From contig DUQT01000133.1 of the NCBI GenBank assembly GCA_012837655.1, forward strand, positions 1 through 12,924: a stretch of 12,924 nucleotides of DNA, written 5' to 3'. Made by a program: the position numbers and the translations under genes. The notes beneath the pieces were generated by a model. That model saw nothing but the letters and a program-made list of their open reading frames with translations. It did no database searches and was not told the origin of the DNA. Source of the stretch: Actinomyces sp. (lineage in GTDB: Bacteria; Actinomycetota; Actinomycetes; Actinomycetales; Actinomycetaceae). Numbering within the stretch: the first letter of the stretch is position 1; each line of letters opens with the position of its first letter. Below, piece after piece: positions 1 through 5,332 of the stretch.

Positions 1-7
1 AGTTCGA

Positions 8-25
8 GAGCCCCGGCTTTTTGTC
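8..25 (+). terminator. 3' half of a possible rho-independent terminator
   Basis: AGCCCCGGCT followed directly by five T residues has the form of the descending arm and T-tract of an intrinsic terminator reading on the + strand. The matching left arm would lie before base 1, so the hairpin cannot be confirmed. A short internal AGCC/GGCT pairing exists but is weak on its own. Confidence 0.35.
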
Positions 26-82
26 TAGCCACATTCGATTAACCTTGCGACCTCAACTGGTTGACCTTCCAGTCCCACTGGA

Positions 83-112
83 TTGGCTTTCATACTTTTC
101 GCTATTTCTAAT
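83..112 (+). promoter_or_regulatory. Candidate sigma-70 promoter for the metal-export operon
   Basis: A -35-like TTGGCT (83-88) and a -10-like TCTAAT (107-112) are separated by 18 bp, matching the consensus at 4/6 and 5/6 positions. Transcription would start near 119. That would place the Crp/Fnr-type dyad at 124-139 just downstream of the start point, a position typical of repression. This is a motif reading only. Confidence 0.35.
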
Positions 113-123
113 CCACACGCTAA

Positions 124-139
124 CTTGACCGGCGTCAAG
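124..139. promoter_or_regulatory. Crp/Fnr-family operator CTTGAC-N4-GTCAAG
   Basis: The sequence CTTGACCGGCGTCAAG has perfect 6-bp inverted arms around a 4-bp spacer, the geometry of an FNR/FLP-type site (TTGA-N4-TCAA core). It lies 74 bp before the start of the HMA gene. The Crp/Fnr regulator encoded just past the ATPase has a recognition helix with E187, S190 and R191, the same Glu-x-x-Ser-Arg pattern that FNR uses to read TTGA half-sites. That this regulator binds here is inferred. Confidence 0.6.
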
Positions 140-212
140 GCAGGTATCCGAAAATGCGGCTTGACTGATTATCGACCGAGGGCAAACCGCCCCACTTGAA
201 AGGAAGATGATC

Positions 213-434
213 ATGTCGCAAGCAACGTTTACAACCGAAGCATTCACCTGCCCCTCCTGCGTCAAGAAAATTGAAACCGCGGTGGGCCGCATCGACGGAG
301 TCAGCAACGTCGATGTTGGGTTCAACTCCTCCCGTGTGAACGTGAACTTCGACAAGGAGCAGGTCAAGGCAGAAGATATCGGAAAGATCATTGCGGACCT
401 GGGCTACCCCGTCCTGAAGACGAAGGTTAAGTAG
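213..434 (+). CDS. Heavy-metal-associated (HMA) domain protein, CopZ-like metallochaperone
   Basis: This 73-aa protein is a single HMA ferredoxin-like fold. It has the metal-binding CXXC in the context TCPSCVKKIE (Cys13, Cys16) and the usual beta-alpha-beta-beta-alpha-beta length. Such proteins bind Cu+, Zn2+ or similar soft metals in the cytoplasm and can pass them to a P1B ATPase. The ATG at 213 is preferred over the ATG at 207 because AAAGGA (199-204) sits 8 nt upstream of 213 and only 2 nt from 207. The gene ends 2 nt before the ATPase start, so the two are surely cotranscribed. The ATPase has no N-terminal HMA domain, so this protein may supply it as a separate chain. The metal cannot be told from the sequence. 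Confidence 0.9.
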   Translation: MSQATFTTEAFTCPSCVKKIETAVGRIDGVSNVDVGFNSSRVNVNFDKEQVKAEDIGKIIADLGYPVLKTKVK

Positions 435-436
435 CC

Positions 437-2362
437 GTGAAACTCCAGAAGAGTCACGTAACGTGGATCTCCGGTGTCCTGTTACTGGCTGGATTCCTAG
501 CTTGGGCCACCGGTTTTTCGGTAGCCCAAGCCTGGATCTTGATTGCCGCCTCGGTTGTTGCAGGCGCGCCGATTGCATACAGGGCACTCATGGCGCTGCG
601 CTACCGCACGTTTTCCATTGATCTGCTGGTCACGATCGCCGTGATTGGCGCGCTGATTATTGGGGAATACGTGGAGTCCGCAGTCGTAGCTTTCCTGTTC
701 CTGTTTGGCGCCTATCTCGAGCAACGCTCCCTGGAGCGCACGCGCACCTCCATCCGCGAACTCGTTGAAGCAACCCCGTCTCGGGCACTCCTACTGCAAG
801 ACGGCAACGAAGTTGAAGTAGACGTCGATGAAATTACAGAAGGCGATATCGTCCTCGTGAAAACGGGTGATTCTTTGCCCGTTGACGGTTCAATTATCGA
901 GGGCGAGGGGCACGTCCAGCAAGCTGCTATAACGGGAGAACCCGTTCCGGTTAGGCGATCTGTGGGCGACGAAGTTTTTGCTGGCACAACTTTAGAAAAT
1001 GGTTATCTGAAGGTGCGTGCCAGCAAGGTGGGTGATGACACCACTTACGCGCAGATCATTGAACTGGTGGAGGACGCGCAAGATGCGAAGGCTCCCCGCC
1101 AGCAGTTCTTGGATCGATTTGCCGCTGTTTACACTCCGTTGATTATTGTGGCGGCCGTGGTGTTTGGGCTCGTGACCCAAAATGTTGAACTCGCGCTGAC
1201 ATTCCTAGTGATTGCGTGTCCTGGCGCGCTGGTCATCGCTACTCCCGTCGCGATCGTGGCGGGAATTGGCAATGGCGCGAAGCGGGGCGTGATTTTCAAG
1301 GGCGGCGACGCGGTTGAACGCCTCGCGAAAGTCGACACCATCGTGCTGGATAAGACGGGTACACTCACGCAGGGCGCGCCGCAACTAACCGGTGTGACCT
1401 CACTGTCTGGATCTGAGGACAACCTGCTACGCCTCGCCGCGTCACTCGAGCAGGCCTCCGAGCATCCGCTCGCCAGAGCGATCGTTGCGGCCGCACAATC
1501 TCGAAACCTGACGTTGTCCGACCCCGAGCAGGTGGAAATCACCCGCGGGGTTGGCATCTCCGGCCTCGTAAATGGAAAAACGGTCACGATCGGGTCGTCA
1601 CGATCGTTGGATGGCATGTCCGTTTCGGATTCGTTGATTTGGGAGGCCGCTGCTGCGGAATCTTCGGGCGCGACGGTTTCCTACGTTGTGGCTGACGGCC
1701 AGATTTTGGGGTACGTGACGATTGCAGATCAGTTGCGTGCGGGCGCCAAGGAGGCCATCGCGTCGCTGCATCGTGGTGGAATTGATCGGGTTGTTTTGTT
1801 GACTGGGGATAATCCGCGAGCGGCATCTCATGTGGCGAATATTGCCGGGATCGACGAGTTCCACGCGCAGTTGTTGCCCGAAGACAAGGTTGACCACGTG
1901 CAACTTTTGATTGACGAGGGCGCGAATGTGGCGATGGTTGGAGATGGTTTGAATGATGCTCCCGCGCTGGCGTCGGCGGACGTTGGTATCGCGATGGGTG
2001 CGGGAACGGATGTTTCTGTGGAAACGGCTGATGTGGTGTTGGCCGGAAATCGGCTGGATCAGCTGGCTCACGCGCAACGGTTGGCGCGGAAGACGGTTCG
2101 TCTGATGACGCAGAATACGGTCATTGCGCTGGGAACGGTGGCGTTGCTGTTGCTCGGTGTTGTGTTTGAACGGGTCGGAATGTCGATCGGAATGCTGGTT
2201 CATGAGGCCTCCGTGCTGGCGGTCATTTTGAACGCTTTGCGTTTGACTCGGTGGGAGCCGAAGGACGTTGAGGGGTTTGGGAGCGGTGATGCGGAATCCC
2301 TCTCAGATGCTTCGGAGGCTCACCTGGGCGAAGTGACGGATGTGGAGTCAGCCGTCCGTTAG
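437..2362 (+). CDS. Heavy-metal-translocating P1B-type ATPase with CPG membrane motif
   Basis: This 641-aa membrane pump drives metal export by ATP hydrolysis. Visible parts, in order: about four N-terminal helices (roughly 8-97), the actuator loop TGEPV (166-170), two helices around the metal site with CPG (Cys261-Pro262-Gly263), phosphorylation motif DKTGT (Asp305), nucleotide-binding SEHPLA (341-346), hinge GDGLND (502-507), and two last helices ending in HEASVLAVILNALRL (from His589). The second Cys of the usual CPC is Gly, and the HEG motif of P1B-4 pumps reads HEA, so metal specificity is uncertain (Zn, Cd, Fe or Co are possible). No HMA domain is fused. The last ~30 residues are an acidic, serine-rich tail. 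Start is GTG at 437, 2 nt after the HMA stop, with GAAGG about 10 nt upstream. Third codon positions become G/T-rich after about 1600. Confidence 0.93.
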   Translation: MKLQKSHVTWISGVLLLAGFLAWATGFSVAQAWILIAASVVAGAPIAYRALMALRYRTFSIDLLVTIAVIGALIIGEYVESAVVAFLFLFGAYLEQRSLERTRTSIRELVEATPSRALLLQDGNEVEVDVDEITEGDIVLVKTGDSLPVDGSIIEGEGHVQQAAITGEPVPVRRSVGDEVFAGTTLENGYLKVRASKVGDDTTYAQIIELVEDAQDAKAPRQQFLDRFAAVYTPLIIVAAVVFGLVTQNVELALTFLVIACPGALVIATPVAIVAGIGNGAKRGVIFKGGDAVERLAKVDTIVLDKTGTLTQGAPQLTGVTSLSGSEDNLLRLAASLEQASEHPLARAIVAAAQSRNLTLSDPEQVEITRGVGISGLVNGKTVTIGSSRSLDGMSVSDSLIWEAAAAESSGATVSYVVADGQILGYVTIADQLRAGAKEAIASLHRGGIDRVVLLTGDNPRAASHVANIAGIDEFHAQLLPEDKVDHVQLLIDEGANVAMVGDGLNDAPALASADVGIAMGAGTDVSVETADVVLAGNRLDQLAHAQRLARKTVRLMTQNTVIALGTVALLLLGVVFERVGMSIGMLVHEASVLAVILNALRLTRWEPKDVEGFGSGDAESLSDASEAHLGEVTDVESAVR

Positions 2363-2455
2363 GTAACTGGCCGCGAGGTGAGCGGCCTGTTAGGTCGACG
2401 AGCCTAAAGTCAGCCGTCTGCTAGTTCTGTTAGCGCGCAGTCAGCCGTCCGCTAG
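2347..2455. repeat. Four imperfect 31-bp tandem repeats across the convergent gene ends
   Basis: A 16-bp core, consensus GTCAGCCGTCYGYTAG, starts at 2347, 2378, 2409 and 2440, exactly 31 bp apart. Copies 1, 3 and 4 differ by one or two bases; copy 2 (GTGAGCGGCCTGTTAG) is more diverged. Copy 1 contains the ATPase stop (TAG, 2360-2362) and copy 4 contains the stop of the minus-strand regulator (2441-2443). Copy 3 repeats the regulator's last codons (ELADG-stop). This looks like a local duplication of a gene end. Confidence 0.8.
2365..2391. terminator. Hairpin between the convergent ATPase and regulator genes
   Basis: AACTGGCCGC (2365-2374) pairs with GCGGCCTGTT (2382-2391), leaving one T-T mismatch and a 7-nt loop, directly after the ATPase stop codon. 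It could end transcription from one or both sides, but no clear T-tract follows on either strand. A weaker TTAGGT/GCCTAA stem lies at 2390-2407. Confidence 0.4.
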
Positions 2456-3112
2456 TTCTATGAGCCCGTCAATATCTGAAAGTAGAATGTCTGACCCGCT
2501 GGGGGTGATGAGCCCTTGGCGGGTTAGGCGTTTCAGGGCCCTGGATAGGCTTTCTGGGGTTGTTCCAAGGAGTGATGCGATGTCTTTTTTGAGGATTGGC
2601 AGGGTAACACGAATGCCGTCTTCGCTTGGTCTAGCTTCTAGACCGAGCAGGTAGTTTGCGATTCGCACGTCAACGCTTTGGTTAGTTACCTGGTCGAGTA
2701 GTTCCTGCGATTCTTGTAGTCGGCGGGACAGGACTGCCATCATAGATAGCCCCACCTGTGGGTGTTTTGCAAGTAGTTTCGCGAAATCTTCTGGCCTGAA
2801 CGAACAGGCTTCCGTGTCTGATAAGGCAACCGCTGAGTAGTCTGGCCGGGCTCCGGTTAGCAGGCTTGCTTCGCCGCTGAAGTCCCCCTCGTGTAGAACG
2901 CGCACGACCCGTTCGCGCCCGTCTCGGCTGGTTCGTACAAGCTTGACTGCGCCCTCGTGCACGACGATCAAGGGGGCGTTTCGCTGTCCTTGCATGAAAA
3001 TTTGCTGGTCGGCTTTCACGCGCACTGGGCGTGCGAGTTCAGCGACGACGGCCTGCTGTTCAGCCGTCAACTGCGAAAAAATCGGAACCTTCGCGACACA
3101 AGTATCGGACAT
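2441..3112 (-). CDS. Crp/Fnr-family transcription regulator, FLP-like with two cysteines
   Basis: This 223-aa regulator has an N-terminal cyclic-nucleotide-binding-type beta roll (about 12-125), a dimerisation helix (about 117-145) and a C-terminal winged helix. The recognition helix (about 184-197, TTPESLSRALKRL) carries E187, S190 and R191. The beta roll keeps GEASLL (80-85), but the Arg that holds the cAMP phosphate in CRP reads Tyr (Tyr92), so cAMP binding is doubtful. Only two cysteines occur, Cys5 and Cys103. FLP of Lactobacillus casei, as I recall, has a reversible disulfide between Cys5 and Cys102, so a thiol switch is a fair inference. There is no FNR-type four-cysteine cluster. No Shine-Dalgarno sequence precedes the ATG, which suggests a leaderless message or weak translation. 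It converges on the metal ATPase and probably regulates that operon through the dyad at 124-139. Confidence 0.88.
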   Translation of the reverse strand: MSDTCVAKVPIFSQLTAEQQAVVAELARPVRVKADQQIFMQGQRNAPLIVVHEGAVKLVRTSRDGRERVVRVLHEGDFSGEASLLTGARPDYSAVALSDTEACSFRPEDFAKLLAKHPQVGLSMMAVLSRRLQESQELLDQVTNQSVDVRIANYLLGLEARPSEDGIRVTLPILKKDIASLLGTTPESLSRALKRLTRQGLITPSGSDILLSDIDGLIELADG

Positions 3113-3150
3113 AAGTTCATCGTAGTGGCGAGCGGAGGTATTCGCCTTCT

Positions 3151-3178
3151 AGATTCTCGCGGGCACAGCCGCGAATCT
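3151..3178. terminator. Hairpin after the Nudix gene
   Basis: AGATTCTCGCGG (3151-3162) pairs with CCGCGAATCT (3169-3178) around a 6-nt loop: a 10-bp stem with a 2-nt bulge. It overlaps the Nudix stop codon and lies in the 64-bp gap before the same-strand regulator gene. No T-tract follows on the minus strand, so it may be an RNA-stability element or a weak terminator. Confidence 0.35.
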
Positions 3179-3716
3179 ACTTGTTCGCGGACACCACAGC
3201 GAGCGCGCCCAGGCTGATCGCGTCGCGCATGTCGCCCACTTTGATCAGAGCCTGGATTTCTTCAGGAGTAAACCATCGGTGGCCTTCTACTTCACCGTCG
3301 GGGTTGTCAGTAGCCACGCCCTCGTGGTCGATGACGATGCGGACGACTGCGACTTCGGAGGTGAGGAAACCCGAGTCGGGATAAATCATGCCAAGGTTCG
3401 TTCCGGTGGTGGCGCGGATGCCGGTTTCTTCGTGTAGTTCGCGCAGGGCGGTGGCGATGGGGTTGGGGTCGTCGAGGTCGGCCATGCCGCGTGGGAGTTC
3501 CCACAGCGTTTTGCCGATGCGGATGCGTTCGTGACGGACCAGTAGCATGCGCTCCGTGTCGCGCGCGGTGACGACGGCGACCGCACCCGCAAACGCGGCA
3601 TCCCCAACGGTTACCTGGTACTGCTTTTGTGGTTTGCCGGAACTGGTCACGACGGAGGTGCTGTCGACGCGGACGGGAAACTCCGCAGCTTCCCATTCAA
3701 GGTCCCAATCAAGCAT
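3177..3716 (-). CDS. Nudix hydrolase, ADP-ribose pyrophosphatase type
   Basis: This 179-aa protein has the layout of ADP-ribose/nucleoside-diphosphate-sugar pyrophosphatases: a beta strand with LLVRHERIRIGKTLWELPRG (58-77), then a Nudix box from Gly77 to Ile100 ending in RELHEETGI. The metal-binding RELxEE (92-97) is intact, but the spacing between Gly77 and Arg92 is one residue longer than the standard GX5EX7RE, and the first box Glu reads Asp (Asp83). These enzymes split X-linked nucleoside diphosphates in the cytoplasm; the substrate here is unknown. The ATG has a strong GAGGAGG (3723-3729) 6 nt upstream and overlaps the end of the 507-aa gene by 8 nt (ATGCTTGA), so the two are translationally coupled. 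Confidence 0.9.
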   Translation of the reverse strand: MLDWDLEWEAAEFPVRVDSTSVVTSSGKPQKQYQVTVGDAAFAGAVAVVTARDTERMLLVRHERIRIGKTLWELPRGMADLDDPNPIATALRELHEETGIRATTGTNLGMIYPDSGFLTSEVAVVRIVIDHEGVATDNPDGEVEGHRWFTPEEIQALIKVGDMRDAISLGALAVVSANK

Positions 3717-5232
3717 TGGTTGCCTCCTCGTTGCTCATCGTCAAAGTCGCCGTCATTGCGGACTTTCGCAGGCTGAACAGCTCGACCAGGTCATCCCACG
3801 GCAGACCGGCGACAACACCTAGAATACCCGCCATGATCACCGAAAATGCGCGCGTTCCGACCGACAGATTCGTCAGCTCCGGCATAAGACCAAGCGCCGA
3901 AATGACCACGGCCAGTAGGGTCATCGACGCGACTCGCATCAGGGTTACGAACTTTCGCCGCGAATGCGTATCCGGCGCACTGACCGCCTCGCGCGCGGCG
4001 TAAGCCATGTCAAACATTGCCTGCTGCTCGCCGTCGCGGATTAGCCGGTGCGCGGTGTCTCGCGTCAACGGGTAAAGCTGTGCAAAAACCGGCGGCGCGA
4101 TCACCAGCATGTGATCCAAAATCTCGCCCTCGACGCGGATCGTTTCCGCCCTGGAAGACCTGAACGCGCGGTCCTTCACGCGCTGCAGGCGCGAACGGCT
4201 AGCCATCGTTAGTCCGTATTCGCCGGCCAGCTCCCTCGCATCATCCGCGAACGAGTTGTCATAAAACGACAGGTACATCGCCCCATCCTGGTTCGCGATC
4301 GCCCGGTAGTACGCGCGTGACCACATGTCCATCGCCATGCGAGCCTCGTTCCACTGCGTTCCGGTCTCAATCGCCCGCTGCGATCTTTCGCGCGTTTCAA
4401 AGTCCTCTTCCGCTCCGGTCATCCAGCGGAAGACGTTGTTCGTGACCTCCTTGCGGAAGTTACTTTCCTGCCGCAATAAAAATTCGGCCAGAGGGCGGGG
4501 CTCGGTTTCTGTGTGTATTTCGGCGAACGCTTCCCGCAGAGTGCCGGGCACATCTAGGCCGCCCTTGGCTGCGCCTCGATCCCAGCGGTCCACGGCAACC
4601 TGGCCGTCAACGATGGCTTGCGCCCACTCTTCTTGAGCTTCCGCGATCAGCGCTTCAATCCGTCCGTCGTTCAGTTCAATCGCATAATTCGTGAGGCCAT
4701 CCCCGCGTACCCATTCATCCCCGATTTCCGCACACAGCCAATCGTTGGGAGCGGCGTCCGCCATCGTCGCCATCCGCGCCGACGAAGCTTTCAAAAACGC
4801 GGGGGCGCGCACTTTTTCAAGCTGCAGATCAACATTAACGAGGTCTCCCCCACCCGCATCCGTCCCCCGCATTGCCGGCACGCGACGCATCGCCGTTTTC
4901 GATTCGTCATTCATATCCGAGGGCGGTTCTGGCTGACACTTCACTTTTAGAGGCAGGACTGATTCCGCGCTCAAACCGAGTTCACGCGCAATACCCTTCG
5001 GCCCTAAGGAAAGGAAGAAGATGCCGTCAAACAGTTGGTTCCGGTCGATGGTGAGGACGTCACCGAGCAGGATTGCTGTGCGCAACACTGCGACTAGGCG
5101 TTTCGTGGCTTCAGCGCTGCCGTGTTGGCGCCACATGCTTGCCTGCCGTACGGAGTCGAAATCCGCCACCTGGATCTGGCGAGGCTTCCAGTCAGCCTTC
5201 GCATCCAGAGACTCTATGCCACGTCCTCGCAA
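3709..5232 (-). CDS. Unknown 507-aa protein with two C-terminal membrane helices
   Basis: I do not recognise this family. The first ~427 residues look soluble and mostly helical. The N-terminal part has a conserved-looking stretch, ILLGDVLTIDRNQLFDGIFF (54-73), then a polar linker (about 97-130). Two hydrophobic segments follow near the end (about 428-448 and 462-478) and a short polar tail, so it is probably anchored to the inner membrane by its C-terminus with the bulk in the cytoplasm. No signal peptide or known catalytic motif is seen. The start is TTG at 5230-5232: an in-frame stop lies just upstream (5248-5250), and AGGAG (5242-5246) sits 9 nt before it. A GTG (codon 22) and an ATG (codon 33) are later options. 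It overlaps the Nudix gene, which suggests a shared task. Confidence 0.75.
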   Translation of the reverse strand: MRGRGIESLDAKADWKPRQIQVADFDSVRQASMWRQHGSAEATKRLVAVLRTAILLGDVLTIDRNQLFDGIFFLSLGPKGIARELGLSAESVLPLKVKCQPEPPSDMNDESKTAMRRVPAMRGTDAGGGDLVNVDLQLEKVRAPAFLKASSARMATMADAAPNDWLCAEIGDEWVRGDGLTNYAIELNDGRIEALIAEAQEEWAQAIVDGQVAVDRWDRGAAKGGLDVPGTLREAFAEIHTETEPRPLAEFLLRQESNFRKEVTNNVFRWMTGAEEDFETRERSQRAIETGTQWNEARMAMDMWSRAYYRAIANQDGAMYLSFYDNSFADDARELAGEYGLTMASRSRLQRVKDRAFRSSRAETIRVEGEILDHMLVIAPPVFAQLYPLTRDTAHRLIRDGEQQAMFDMAYAAREAVSAPDTHSRRKFVTLMRVASMTLLAVVISALGLMPELTNLSVGTRAFSVIMAGILGVVAGLPWDDLVELFSLRKSAMTATLTMSNEEATNA

Positions 5233-5269
5233 ATCTACTGACTCCTGTTACTGATGGTTCGACTTTGCC

Positions 5270-5298
5270 ATCATGACAGTCGCAAGAACCTCTTTCAA
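5270..5298 (-). promoter_or_regulatory. Candidate promoter for the unknown-Nudix gene pair
   Basis: On the minus strand, TTGAAA (5293-5298) and CATGAT (5270-5275) are separated by 17 bp and match the -35 and -10 consensus at 5/6 and 4/6. The start point would fall near 5263, giving a ~30-nt leader with the AGGAG site before the TTG start. The 100-bp gap 5233-5332 holds nothing else I can name, and no convincing terminator for the upstream acyltransferase gene. Confidence 0.45.
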
Positions 5299-5332
5299 TA
5301 GCAGTCAGTATGCGAATGAATTGGATCTGTTA

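Noticed and set aside
53..587. Minus-strand open frames overlapping the HMA gene and the ATPase start.
   Set aside because: They are antisense to clearly conserved genes and have no homology-like features.
2347..2455. Possible CRISPR array.
   Set aside because: The 31-bp units are contiguous imperfect tandem repeats with no unique spacers, and there are no cas genes.
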